37,704 nucleotides of DNA from NCBI GenBank assembly GCA_964404075.1, contig CAYOIM010000003.1, positions 1-37,704 on the forward strand, written 5' to 3'. Below, one piece after another: positions 1 to 8,344 of this stretch (its first letter is position 1; the number at the start of each line of letters is the position of its first letter). Source of the stretch: CAYTED01 sp964404075 (GTDB lineage: Bacteria > Patescibacteriota > Minisyncoccia > Moranbacterales > UBA1568). Under the pieces are notes generated by a model. It did not search any database and was not told where the DNA came from. It was given only the letters and a program-made list of their open reading frames with translations. The translations under genes and the position numbers were made by a program.

Positions 1-3
1 ATG

Positions 4-293
4 CTCCGACGACAGGATTCGAACCTGTGACCAAGTGATTACACGCAATCCCAGTGTTTCCAAAGGGCGTGGACTATATCTTCACCATTTCTCTTTTCAG
101 AGAAGAAGGTGCTTCGGTATCTAGTCTCTACGGCGCCCCCCGTGCTCATCACGGAGGTTCCCACGGTATTAGCATATCCACCAAATGAATGGACTTAGCT
201 TTCACCGTTATCCCGAAAAGTTCATCCTGATGTTTCCATCAAGAGCTGCATTTATGGCTACAGTCACCTGCTCTACCGCTGAGCTACGTCGGA
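4..293 (-). tRNA. tRNA-Asn(GUU), interrupted by a group I intron
   Basis: Two exons, 293-260 and 41-4, join into a 72-nt cloverleaf. The acceptor stem is TCCGACG/CGTCGGA, the D stem GCTC/GAGC, the anticodon stem GGTGA/TCACT with a closing G-U pair, and the T arm ACAGG-TTCGAAT-CCTGT. The joined anticodon loop reads CTGTTAA, giving GUU (asparagine), and the discriminator base is G as in known tRNA-Asn. CCA is not encoded (CAT follows), so CCA must be added after transcription. The gap between the exons is a 218-nt intron that splits the anticodon between positions 35 and 36. A promoter lies just upstream. Confidence 0.93.
42..259 (-). ncRNA. group I self-splicing intron in tRNA-Asn
   Basis: The 5' exon ends in U, and its last four bases CUGU can pair with GCAG about 10 nt into the intron, ending in the U-G wobble expected of P1. 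The intron ends in G, as group I introns do. A P7-like pairing GACTA/TAGTC lies within 71-128, in the typical context AGAGACTAGATAC ... GAAGATATAGTCC. At 218 nt it is small and has no open reading frame, so any splicing must be autocatalytic. Subgroup was not determined. Confidence 0.88.
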
Positions 294-346
294 ATATTCA
301 CTTTTCAATGAAATCACCAGAAAGGAGCGTTTCGGATGACTCAACT

Positions 347-374
347 ATTATACGAAAATTGAAGGAAAAGGCAA
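347..374 (-). promoter_or_regulatory. sigma-70-type promoter for tRNA-Asn
   Basis: On the minus strand TTGCCT (374-369) is followed after 16 nt by a perfect TATAAT (352-347). This places the start about 45 nt upstream of the tRNA 5' end. The promoter sits in the gap downstream of nth, so the tRNA need not depend on read-through. Confidence 0.7.
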
Positions 375-393
375 GCTAACAGCCTGAATCTGC

Positions 394-1050
394 TTATTTC
401 AGGAATTTCTTTGCAGACGGACAAATATCCTTCAGGACACATTCCCCGCACTTCGGACTCCTCGAGACGCAGATGGCACGACCGTGGGTGATGAGATATT
501 CATTGATCCGAAGGTAATCCTTCGCCGGAAAGAGTCTCATGAGATCCACGGACATCTTCTCTGGCGTCTTGGCACCCGACCAACCGAGCCGTCCCGCAAG
601 CCGGAAGACATGGGTATCGACCGGTAGCCCGACATTCTTTCCGAATGCTTTGGCGAGGACGATATACGCCGTCTTGTGCGAGACACCCGGGAGGAGCAGG
701 AGGCTTTCGAGTCGGTCCGGGACGACACCGCCGAATTGTTCGGAGAGAATCTTCCCGATTCCCTTCAAATTCTTTGATTTATTCCTATAGAATCCGCAGG
801 AGAAAATTTCCTTTTCGAGTGTCGATACTTTCGCAATCGCATAGTCTTTCGCGGTTTTGTATTTCCGGAACAAAGTCTTCGTCATTTTGTTCACGCGCTC
901 ATCCGTACACTGTGCAGAGAGCATCGTCCCCACCACCAATTCCAAAGGGTTCGACCATTCGACGAATGGCCCTACGACAGGGTACGCCTTTTTCAATCGT
1001 CTGAAGGACTCCCTCACACGCTCCTTTTTTTCTTCGATGGATTCTTTCAT
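394..1050 (-). CDS. nth: endonuclease III (base-excision repair DNA glycosylase/AP lyase)
   Basis: This 218-residue protein should remove oxidised pyrimidines from DNA and nick the abasic site. It has the helix-hairpin-helix-GPD fold. The hairpin LLPGVSHKTA carries the catalytic lysine (K126) and PVDTHV the catalytic aspartate (D145). A C-terminal 4Fe-4S loop has the canonical spacing C194-x6-C201-x2-C204-x5-C210. Length is normal for the family. It lies 55 nt downstream of the Nudix gene on the same strand, so the two may be co-transcribed as a small oxidative-damage unit; that is inference. The ATG at 1050 is the natural family start. Confidence 0.95.
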   Translation of the reverse strand: MKESIEEKKERVRESFRRLKKAYPVVGPFVEWSNPLELVVGTMLSAQCTDERVNKMTKTLFRKYKTAKDYAIAKVSTLEKEIFSCGFYRNKSKNLKGIGKILSEQFGGVVPDRLESLLLLPGVSHKTAYIVLAKAFGKNVGLPVDTHVFRLAGRLGWSGAKTPEKMSVDLMRLFPAKDYLRINEYLITHGRAICVSRSPKCGECVLKDICPSAKKFLK

Positions 1051-1105
1051 AGGAAGAGTATCCTACCATATAAAACGAAAACTCCCGGAAGCTGGGGGCT
1101 TTTAT

Positions 1106-1582
1106 TTATGAAGCCAGTCTTTTCAATGCTTCAAGAGCGTAGCTTTTTATCGTTTCTTCTACATCGGTTACCGCCATCACTTCTTCCCTGGTCATCCATC
1201 GACACTCTGTTTTTTCATGATTCTCCGGCTGGACAATGGTGTCAGTTTTGGCCGTCGCAAAGTATACGAGAATCAAATGCTTGTGATTTTCACTCGCATC
1301 ATGGATATTCATGAATACCGGCGGGATGAGCTGCTTCAACCGCCCTGTTCCTTTTTCGGCCAAGATTTTATTCCCATCGTAGAGTTCGATATCCAAACCT
1401 ACTTCTTCCTTTGCCTCGCGAACCGCCGCTTCCTCCGGTGTCTCATTCAATTCAATATGTCCCCCTGGAGCGATCCATCGTTTTACCTTGTCATGCAGAC
1501 GGATAAGCACCTTGTCCTTATGCACGATAAATACCTCAGCAATAAAATCAATCTGCCCCGGCTCCGTATGGATATGCGCCAT
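1106..1582 (-). CDS. Nudix hydrolase
   Basis: A 158-residue member of the Nudix superfamily, which hydrolyses nucleoside diphosphates linked to another moiety, often to cleanse oxidised nucleotides. The Nudix box is clear at about residues 40-62 (GGHIELNETPEEAAV then REAKEEVGL), including the metal-binding REAKEE core. A ribosome-binding site GGAAGG sits just before the ATG at 1582. The substrate cannot be read from sequence. It is the first gene of a possible pair with nth downstream, which would fit a repair or sanitising role, but other substrates are equally possible. Confidence 0.88.
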   Translation of the reverse strand: MAHIHTEPGQIDFIAEVFIVHKDKVLIRLHDKVKRWIAPGGHIELNETPEEAAVREAKEEVGLDIELYDGNKILAEKGTGRLKQLIPPVFMNIHDASENHKHLILVYFATAKTDTIVQPENHEKTECRWMTREEVMAVTDVEETIKSYALEALKRLAS

Positions 1583-1722
1583 AATCCTTCCAAAAAATTA
1601 TTACCCTTCCATCCTATCACACCAAACAAAAACCACACCGTGAAGCGCGATTTCTGTCTTTATTTCTTCTTTGTCTAGTATCTAATATCCAATGTCTACT
1701 CCCATTTTTCTCTCAAATTTTT

Positions 1723-1758
1723 CAGCGGACGCACCGCTCGAAAAGCGGAGCGACCGTT
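1723..1758 (+). repeat. copy A of a dispersed 41-nt palindromic repeat
   Basis: Begins CAGCGGACGCACCGCTC, then an AAAA loop, then GCGGAGCGACCG. The inner arms CCGCT/AGCGG pair around the A-rich loop. Copy B (32459-32499) starts with the same 17 bases, and copy C (17130-17170) and half copy D (5213-5227) are related. It lies just downstream of the rpoD stop. There is no T-run on the minus strand, so it is not a standard terminator. Confidence 0.7.
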
Positions 1759-1764
1759 AAAAAA

Positions 1765-3168
1765 TTAGTAATCCTTCAGCTTCTTGATATCTTCGTGCTC
1801 GCGGATCTTGTCAAGGGCTTTCGCCTCGATCTGACGGATGCGTTCCCTCGTCACCCCGAATTCCTGTCCGACTTCTTCGAGGGTATGCGTCACCCCGTCT
1901 TCAAGTCCGAAACGGATTTTCAGGATCTTCTGTTCTCGAGGTGACAGCTCATTCAGGATTTCATCGATGTGTTCTTTCAGGAGCTTCCTCGAGGCGGACT
2001 GATTCGGCATGACGGTCTCCGTATCCTCGATGAAGTCCCCGAGCACCGAGTCATCATCCGAATCGCCGACGGAAGTTTCAAGTGATACAGTCTCCTGAGA
2101 AATTTTCTGGATGTGACGAATCTTGTCGACTTCGAGTCCCATCTCCGCGGCGATCTCTTCCGGAAGTGGTTCGCGCCCGAGCTCCTGTACGAGGCGGCGC
2201 GTGATCTGCGCGTACTTATTGATCGTCTCAACCATGTGTACCGGAATACGAATCGTACGGGACTGATCGGCGAGTGCCCGGGTGATCGCCTGCCGGATCC
2301 ACCAGGTCGCATAGGTCGAGAATTTGTATCCTTTCCGATAATCGAATTTCTCCACTGCACGAAAAAGACCGATATTCCCTTCTTGAATGAGATCGAGGAG
2401 CGAGAGATTATGCGATCGCCCCACATACTTCTTCGCGATCGATACGACGAGACGGAGGTTCGCCTCGGTCAATTTCTGTTTCGCGGCGAGGTCGCCCTTC
2501 TCGATCAACTTCGCATACTTCACTTCTTCCTCACCCTTCAACAATGCGACGCGACCGATTTCTTTGAGATACATCTGCACGAGATCCGAAGTATCACTGC
2601 TCTCCGAGAGTGCCTGGAGTTCTGCCCGCTCCCGCGCCTTCGCCTTCGCCGGGGTCTCGGGTTTCGCGGCGGTCGGGAGGACTTCGATCTTCAGCATTTC
2701 TTCGGAACCGGTGATTCTGATTCCGGAAGTCTCTAATCGCTCGTACAGGTTCTCCAAATGTTCCAGATCCTGCTCGACATCCGGAAGGATATGGATGATC
2801 TCATCTTCCGTCACGAATCCCCTCTGCTTGCCACGAGCGATCAATTCGTCGAAAGCATTCTGCTTCACCAGATCCCTCGCCTCCTTCACCGCGAGCGCCT
2901 TCCCCGTGAGAGAGACGGATTTTTTTGCGACAACCTTCTTGGTCACCGGTTTCTTGGGTGCGGCTTTCGCAGATTTCCTTCCGCTAGTAAGCGGACTCGC
3001 TTTTTTCGTTACCGCCTTCGGAGACTTCTTCGATTTTGGCGCGGTCTTCTTCGTCGCCTTTTTTCCGCCAGTAAGCAGACCTGTCTTCTTCGTAACCCTC
3101 TTCACCGCCTTTTTCGAAGCAGGCTTTTTTGAAGGCACCGATTTCTTCTTCGTTTGCTTTTTCATCAT
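1765..3168 (-). CDS. rpoD: RNA polymerase primary sigma factor with lysine-rich N-terminal extension
   Basis: Directs RNA polymerase to housekeeping promoters. After a region-1.1-like segment, region 1.2 (SDLVQMYLKEIGRVALL), region 2 with ANLRLVVSIAKKYVGR and YATWWIRQAITRA, region 3, and region 4 with LSPREQKILKIRFGL and TRERIRQIEAKAL are all present, so this is a group 1 sigma. The N-terminal ~100 residues are a run of KK/TKK/SKK units resembling histone H1-like tails, unusual for a sigma factor. The chosen ATG at 3168 follows AGGAGG by 10 nt. The frame stays open upstream, and an ATG at 3264 without a visible Shine-Dalgarno is the alternative. It lies downstream of dnaG, as in the classical macromolecular-synthesis operon. 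Confidence 0.96.
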   Translation of the reverse strand: MMKKQTKKKSVPSKKPASKKAVKRVTKKTGLLTGGKKATKKTAPKSKKSPKAVTKKASPLTSGRKSAKAAPKKPVTKKVVAKKSVSLTGKALAVKEARDLVKQNAFDELIARGKQRGFVTEDEIIHILPDVEQDLEHLENLYERLETSGIRITGSEEMLKIEVLPTAAKPETPAKAKARERAELQALSESSDTSDLVQMYLKEIGRVALLKGEEEVKYAKLIEKGDLAAKQKLTEANLRLVVSIAKKYVGRSHNLSLLDLIQEGNIGLFRAVEKFDYRKGYKFSTYATWWIRQAITRALADQSRTIRIPVHMVETINKYAQITRRLVQELGREPLPEEIAAEMGLEVDKIRHIQKISQETVSLETSVGDSDDDSVLGDFIEDTETVMPNQSASRKLLKEHIDEILNELSPREQKILKIRFGLEDGVTHTLEEVGQEFGVTRERIRQIEAKALDKIREHEDIKKLKDY

Positions 3169-3363
3169 TTTCTTTTTTCCTCCTGATTGAACGATACCCT
3201 TCATATTCCTCTTCGCAATTATCCGCCTCATCGCCTTCTTTTTATTCTTCTCAGCTGTTGTCATAATCACATAATAATACCGCGACTTACATAGTATCCA
3301 TAAAAGAGAGCACCCCGTCATCCCCTCCAAAAAGAGAAAAGCGGTTCCGAATCATGCTCTCCG

Positions 3364-5178
3364 CTACGACCGAGAAAGCTCGGTAAATTCTTCCATCAAC
3401 GATTTCTGCAAAGGCTTGTCACCGGCTTTCCTGGCCGATTCCAAGGCACGACTGATGGATGCCAGCCGTTCCTTGCGGATCTCTCCATCGAGAGATTTCA
3501 CATATTGTCCGAGCAGATCCTTTGCGGCCGCCGACCGTTCTTCGGGAGCCCCGGACAAAACGGCGGAAAGTATTTCTTCGGCCTGGAAAGAAAGCTTGGT
3601 TCCAAGAGCCTTGAGCGAGACATCGCCGATCAAGACCAGAGGATCCACTCCTTCCTTCGCTCCCTGCAAAATGTATTGGGAAATCGGGTGCCTCGAGAGA
3701 AACTCTACCACTTTTTCCTCGGAAAGACAAGCGAAATCATTCCGGGCGCCCGTTTCGATGAGGGCAAGTCCGATGATATTTTCACGAAGTATCTCCGCCC
3801 GATTGCCGAAAGAGGCTTCGACCGATCCTGCAGACCGGATACTAGTCGGCGATGACCCGTCTTTCCGGCGCTCTCGAAACTCCTTTTCCAAGGTCGGAGC
3901 GAGCGCCTTCTCATCCATTCCGATACGGAAGGCGAGTCGTGACAGGAAATGCATCCGTTCGATGGCATTCTCCGCATGAGCGAGGATCGGAAGATAGAAT
4001 TCCGCGATCGCTCGCTTTCCTTCTGGCAACTGTGCATCATGCTTCGTCATGGCCTGCTCGAGAAAATATTCGAGCGCCGGTACGGCATGCGTCACGGCCT
4101 CACGGAGCACCTGCGGATTTTCCCTCGCCGCATCCGCGGCATCCTTGCCGGAAGTAATCGCGACAATCGAGACGACGATTTCTTTTCCGAGGGCAAGCTC
4201 GGTACTCCGCCTCGCCGCCGTCTGCCCCGCGCCATCCATATCAAAGAAAAAATATATCCTATTCCCGTATCGCTTGAGGATATCGAGCTGATCCGTCGTC
4301 AGTGCCGTCCCCGATACGGCGACGACATTCTCGATGCCGGCTTGGTAGGTCGCGATCACATCCATATTCCCTTCCACCACGACCGTCGCACCCGATTTCT
4401 TGATCGCATGCTTCGCCTGTGCGAGACCATAGAGCGCCTTGCTCTTCCGATACACCGCGGTCTCCGGCGTATTCACATACTTCGCCTGCGACTCGTCGCC
4501 GCCGGGTACGACACGCGCCGAAAACCCGATGACTCGTCCCATCGCATCCATCACCGGAAATGTAATTCGATTCCGAAATCGGTCATACCAATCCCGCCCA
4601 GTATCTTTTTTGATGGTGAGTCCAGCCGCTTCGATTTCTTCCGGGCGATATCCACGAGAGACGAGAAAATCAGAGAGATGTCGCCACCCTTCCGGTGCAT
4701 ATCCGAGTCGGAACAATTTAATGCTCTCATCGGAGAGTCCGCGATCACGCAGGTACGAGAGTATCTTCGTCTTCCCCGCCCCATCCCACAATTGTTTTTC
4801 ATAGAACTTCGTCGCAAGCTCGAGGATCTCTGTGAGGCGTGGTTTGCTCTCCGCAATCTGTTCCCCGTTCGGCGTCGCGACATATTCCCTACGATACGGT
4901 GCGAGGTCCACGCCAGCCCGTTCCGCGAGGAGGGAGAGTGCCTCCTTGAAATCGAGACTCTCCATCTCCATGAGGAAGGTGAAGACATCGCCCCCTTTAT
5001 TGCAACCGAAACAGTGGAACGATTGCCGCTCCTCGCTCACCATGAAAGACGGGGATTTCTCATTATGAAAAGGACAGCGCGCCTTCCAATTCATGCCCGC
5101 TTTCTCGAGCTTCACATAGCTCCCGATCACTTCGACGATATTGAGCCGTGATTTCACATCCTCGACCGCTGTATTCAT
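3364..5178 (-). CDS. dnaG: DNA primase
   Basis: Synthesises RNA primers for lagging-strand DNA replication. The N-terminal CHC2 zinc finger is intact (C35, H38, C56, C59, in CPFHNE and FHCFGC). A primase core follows, with a TOPRIM domain whose acidic residues are seen in VVVEGNMDV and FFFDMDGAG. The C-terminal ~170 residues form the helicase-binding region, which is divergent. At 604 residues it is of ordinary length. The ATG at 5178 is used; a TTG two codons upstream is also possible. The GGAGGAG upstream is better spaced for an out-of-frame ATG pair at 5196-5191 than for this start, so the true initiation signal is unclear. It is followed by rpoD on the same strand. Confidence 0.96.
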   Translation of the reverse strand: MNTAVEDVKSRLNIVEVIGSYVKLEKAGMNWKARCPFHNEKSPSFMVSEERQSFHCFGCNKGGDVFTFLMEMESLDFKEALSLLAERAGVDLAPYRREYVATPNGEQIAESKPRLTEILELATKFYEKQLWDGAGKTKILSYLRDRGLSDESIKLFRLGYAPEGWRHLSDFLVSRGYRPEEIEAAGLTIKKDTGRDWYDRFRNRITFPVMDAMGRVIGFSARVVPGGDESQAKYVNTPETAVYRKSKALYGLAQAKHAIKKSGATVVVEGNMDVIATYQAGIENVVAVSGTALTTDQLDILKRYGNRIYFFFDMDGAGQTAARRSTELALGKEIVVSIVAITSGKDAADAARENPQVLREAVTHAVPALEYFLEQAMTKHDAQLPEGKRAIAEFYLPILAHAENAIERMHFLSRLAFRIGMDEKALAPTLEKEFRERRKDGSSPTSIRSAGSVEASFGNRAEILRENIIGLALIETGARNDFACLSEEKVVEFLSRHPISQYILQGAKEGVDPLVLIGDVSLKALGTKLSFQAEEILSAVLSGAPEERSAAAKDLLGQYVKSLDGEIRKERLASISRALESARKAGDKPLQKSLMEEFTELSRS

Positions 5179-5212
5179 ACTCAAATCGCATCATCGGTCA
5201 CTCCTCCTGCGG

Positions 5213-5227
5213 GCGGTGCAACCGCTG
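5213..5227 (-). repeat. half copy D of the dispersed palindromic repeat
   Basis: On the minus strand this reads CAGCGGTTGCACCGC, identical to the first arm of copy C at 17130-17170, but the second arm is missing. It lies in the 370-nt gap upstream of dnaG. The rest of that gap holds two terminators and a hairpin repeat, listed separately, and I see no gene in it. Confidence 0.5.
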
Positions 5228-5322
5228 ATTCATACCTTAAAATATGTTTCCTCATTCGATAGTTCCTCTCTTTCAGAGTACTCCATCTTACCTGCGAATT
5301 CAAAAAGAATCAATACAGGCAT

Positions 5323-5353
5323 AAAAAAAGGGGTCGATATTCTCGACACCCCT
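5323..5353 (-). terminator. intrinsic terminator upstream of dnaG
   Basis: Minus-strand hairpin with GGGG/CCCC and TCGA/TCGA arms, a 2-nt bulge and a short loop, followed by seven T. It lies about 170 nt beyond the guaA terminator. It either backs that terminator up or ends a short transcript from 5354-5490. Confidence 0.7.
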
Positions 5354-5410
5354 GGGGATCACTAAGGCACACGAGAACTCACTCCCCCCCGCACTTCCCG
5401 TCAAATACTC

Positions 5411-5445
5411 GATGGAAGTAAAATATATTCTCACTTCCATTGCAT
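5411..5445. repeat. hairpin repeat, left of guaA
   Basis: GATGGAAGTAA begins an inverted repeat, ATGGAAGT and ACTTCCAT, with a 13-nt loop, followed by GCATA. A diverged copy with the same arms, loop length and flanking bases lies on the other side of guaA at 7277-7311. Confidence 0.7.
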
Positions 5446-5492
5446 AAAGTACAAGGTACATTAAAAAACATCAAAAACAAAAAAATTGAGAT

Positions 5493-5533
5493 AAAAAAAA
5501 GGGCTGACTCTCTCCCGAAGGAAACAGCCAGCC
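5493..5533 (-). terminator. guaA intrinsic terminator
   Basis: Minus-strand hairpin of about 14 bp with one mismatch (GGCTGGCTGTTTCC against GGAGAGAGTCAGCC), closed by a TTCG tetraloop and followed by eight T. It starts 15 nt after the guaA stop codon. Confidence 0.9.
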
Positions 5534-5548
5534 AATGAGTAAGAACGA

Positions 5549-7147
5549 TTACCCCCACTCGATAGTAGAGAAAGGCTTGTCGGAAGTACGATACGCCACC
5601 GCACCGATACCCGGCACCTCATTGCCGAAGCGTTGCTGGATGCGAACATGGAAATCATCCGGCAATTTCGCCGACCGCGCCGTAAAACCGTTAACGCTCC
5701 ATACCGCCCAGTAAACGACCAGTACACCAGTTCCAGCATCATCTCCCTTCGTGAAGGTATGTTGCGACAGCGTCACTACGACGCCTGCTTGCCAAACCGT
5801 TTCATACAGACCGGCTCGGCGAAGCTCCTCGATATAAATTCCGTCGAGATGACGCGCCATAGCGAGTTTTTCACGAGTAATCTCGCCCTCTATTCTCACG
5901 ACAAGTCCAGGACCCGGAAACGGATGCCGGATCAGCAACGCCTCAGGGACACCGATATCCCGACCGATACTTCGTGCATTATCCTTCACGCAATCATCGA
6001 GTGGCGTGATTTCGGGAACACTGAAGCCGAGATTGGTATTGTGATGAACCTTGATGACCGCTTTGCGAGCACCACTCGACAATCCACTGCCACTTTCGGC
6101 GAGATCGGTATACAAGGTGCCCTGAGCGATAAAGCCGGCACCGAAGTCCTGAACCTGTGTTTCGAGAATGCCCCTGTATACACCCCGCATCGCCATTCGC
6201 TTCTCTCGCATGGAAGTCTTGCTGGCGAGCGTAACGAGGAAATCCTCGGTGGCATCGATGATGACCAGCTCGAGCCACGGCTGATTGCCAAAATACTCCA
6301 GCACGAAAGCTTCATCATCCGGGCGGTCGATACCTTTGATGTACACCGCACGAATCTGCCCCGGGGCACGCTGTACTGCAAGCGCGAGAAGATAGGCCAC
6401 GACTGAAGAATCAGATCCACCCGAAAGAGCGAGTATGAGGCGATCAATACCGATTTGCTGGCGAAGCTCCACGACTTTCCGCTCTGCGACATCGTGAGAA
6501 TGAAACCGGTCTTTCGCATGACAGATCGAGAAGCAGAAGTTCTCGAAAATCTGAGAGCCAGCGACCGTATCTGAAACCTCAGGATGAAACTGCACCCCGT
6601 AAAGATGTCCATGCGAAGCCGCAGCCAATGCGTTCTCGGTAAAACCGTAGATCGTCAGCCGATCATCCGGTTCTATTCGGTCCCCATGACTGTGTAGCAC
6701 CAGCATCCCATCCTTGCATCCCAGAAACAAATCCCCCGTACACCTGAGGCCCATCGGATGGACTCCGAATTCCTTGCGTTCATCTGGCCGAACCTGAATG
6801 CCGATATGATGCGCCCACATTTGAAATCCGAGGCAAATACCCAAAACGGGGATGCCCAGATCAAAAATGTCAGTATCAAACGGCGGCGTTTCAGAGTACA
6901 CCGAAGCGGGACCTCCCGATATGATGATGCCAATCGGATTCAGAGTTTTCACATCTTCAGCCATCACACTGGCCGGATCAGCGACCAAGCAATACACCCC
7001 CAAACGGGCTAAAGCCTGATAGATCAAATGGTCGAACTGACTCCCCATGGCGAAAAGCAGGAAGACTTCATTGGTACCGCGCACCCGCTTTTCCTCGCAA
7101 ACAGCTGTCAAGGCTTCAGGTGTGGCTTTTTTGAATGTATCGAGCAT
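5549..7147 (-). CDS. guaA: GMP synthase (glutamine-hydrolysing)
   Basis: Converts XMP to GMP using ATP and glutamine. The N-terminal class I amidotransferase domain has the nucleophile elbow GICLGFQ (C105) and the partner residues in QFHPEVSDT (H188, E190). The ATP pyrophosphatase domain has the PP-loop LSGGSDSSVV (242-248). The C-terminal dimerisation domain includes HPFPGPGL. At 532 residues it is full length, with about 25 extra N-terminal residues before the usual start. GGAGGG precedes the ATG at 7147. It is a single gene with its own promoter and terminator, bracketed by two related hairpin repeats and next to two insertion sequences, which suggests acquisition. Gmk at 34 kb would use its product. 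Confidence 0.96.
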   Translation of the reverse strand: MLDTFKKATPEALTAVCEEKRVRGTNEVFLLFAMGSQFDHLIYQALARLGVYCLVADPASVMAEDVKTLNPIGIIISGGPASVYSETPPFDTDIFDLGIPVLGICLGFQMWAHHIGIQVRPDERKEFGVHPMGLRCTGDLFLGCKDGMLVLHSHGDRIEPDDRLTIYGFTENALAAASHGHLYGVQFHPEVSDTVAGSQIFENFCFSICHAKDRFHSHDVAERKVVELRQQIGIDRLILALSGGSDSSVVAYLLALAVQRAPGQIRAVYIKGIDRPDDEAFVLEYFGNQPWLELVIIDATEDFLVTLASKTSMREKRMAMRGVYRGILETQVQDFGAGFIAQGTLYTDLAESGSGLSSGARKAVIKVHHNTNLGFSVPEITPLDDCVKDNARSIGRDIGVPEALLIRHPFPGPGLVVRIEGEITREKLAMARHLDGIYIEELRRAGLYETVWQAGVVVTLSQHTFTKGDDAGTGVLVVYWAVWSVNGFTARSAKLPDDFHVRIQQRFGNEVPGIGAVAYRTSDKPFSTIEWG

Positions 7148-7187
7148 GACAATACCCTCCGCTGGTTGTAAAATTGACTATCCCCCA

Positions 7188-7215
7188 CAATAACCATTCC
7201 AGTGAATATAGTCAA
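7188..7215 (-). promoter_or_regulatory. probable guaA promoter
   Basis: On the minus strand TTGACT (7215-7210) is followed after 16 nt by TTATTG (7193-7188), about 40 nt before the guaA ATG. The -10 match is modest. Confidence 0.45.
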
Positions 7216-7276
7216 CAACCTATTCTTAATTTATACTGCAAGCTACCTTAAAACTCACCTCCGGGTTAAAATGTTT

Positions 7277-7311
7277 GATGGAAGTAAGATTCTCCATTAC
7301 TTCCATCGCAT
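7277..7311. repeat. hairpin repeat, right of guaA
   Basis: Second copy of the guaA-flanking repeat: GATGGAAGTAA opens an inverted repeat ATGGAAGT/ACTTCCAT with a 13-nt loop, followed by GCATA. It is in the same orientation as the copy at 5411-5445, so guaA sits between direct repeats of a hairpin. Confidence 0.7.
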
Positions 7312-7388
7312 ATTTGCACAAACAAAAACTAGGTATATTGTTGTCAAGTAATTAGCAAAGAACCCTTTCTCAAGGGTTCTTTGTCTCT

Positions 7389-8328
7389 TCACTTTGATTC
7401 AAATGGTGTCCCTCTGGTCCAGACTGCCCAGACGATATGAACGAGCTTCCGTTCCACAGCACAGAGAGCACTGAAATAGTGCTTTCCTTCACCGGTCTTC
7501 TTGAGGAAATACTTCTTCAGCTCCGGATTGTACTGTTTCGCGATGAAGGCGGCATTGAAGAGTATATGCCGGAGATAGAGATTGCCTCGCTTCGATATAT
7601 ATCCCTTGCCTTGTACCGAGGTGCCACTCTGGAAGACACGACAATCAAGACCGATATAGGCGGTGAGCTTTTCAGGAGTATCGAATCGATGGATATCTCC
7701 AATGAAGGCGACGAGGGCTGATGCGGTAGTACGACCGACACCAGGAATGGAACGAAGCAGTGCCTGTGTATCCGTCTCATACAGATCCATCTTGTTCGAT
7801 TCCTTTGATTGCTTGCATCACCGCTGTTTCAATATCATGAAGGCTATCAAGATATGAGGTGCCCATCGCTTCCTCCTTGATGCGATGGACATCCATGCGC
7901 TGTTTGGTCATCTTGCGCATTTCGACGAGAGACTGTCGTTCCACGACAAGGGCTTTCAGGATGAGAGTCTCTTTGGTGTCAGTGAAGAGATATCCCTTGC
8001 CAAGAGCGGTCATGGTGCGGATTTTGAGAGCATCCAAACGATCCGTCTTCACCGTACGGAGTCCCTGGGTAATCATGCGGTGACTCTCGAGTGGATTGAT
8101 GACAAACACATTCCATTCATGTGCTGTGAGCGTGACAGCCAAAAGCAGATGATATACTCCGGTCGCTTCGACGCCGATCTTTGTCTCGGCGAAAGCATAC
8201 CCGCAGTCTTCAAGAAGAGTCATGAATGCCTCGATACCCTCCCTGCTATTCATGAATTTCAAGACTTTTTCATCCTCAAAAGCGGCATGAAAGGTGTTTT
8301 TACTCATGTCGATGCCAATAGCTTGCAT
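7389..8328 (-). pseudogene. IS110-family transposase, frameshifted
   Basis: The N-terminal part (8328-7777) has the RuvC-like DEDD domain with candidate catalytic residues D7, E54, D96 and D99 (GIDMSK, GVEATGVYH, KTDRLDAL). The C-terminal part (7790-7389) is the Transposase_20 domain with a helix-hairpin-helix IPGVGRTTASAL and a serine motif FQSGTSV, where the nucleophilic serine of the family lies. The two overlap by 14 nt in different frames near CAAGATGGATCTG; removing one G would restore a single protein of about 313 residues, normal for the family. I see no slippery heptamer, so mutation or an assembly error is more likely than programmed frameshifting. As it stands the element is probably immobile. 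Confidence 0.85.
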
Positions 8329-8344
8329 ATGTGTTTTTGTTAAG

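Noticed and set aside
2387..3190. Long plus-strand open frame opposite rpoD
   Set aside because: It is the complement of the lysine-rich and sigma regions (phenylalanine-rich product) with no independent start signals.
3949..5151. 400-codon plus-strand open frame opposite dnaG
   Set aside because: Arg/Ile/His-rich shadow of dnaG codon use; dnaG has full domain evidence.
7389..8328. Programmed frameshift producing a full IS110 transposase
   Set aside because: No A-rich or other slippery heptamer lies in the overlap and the IS110 family is not known for it; a one-base insertion fits better.
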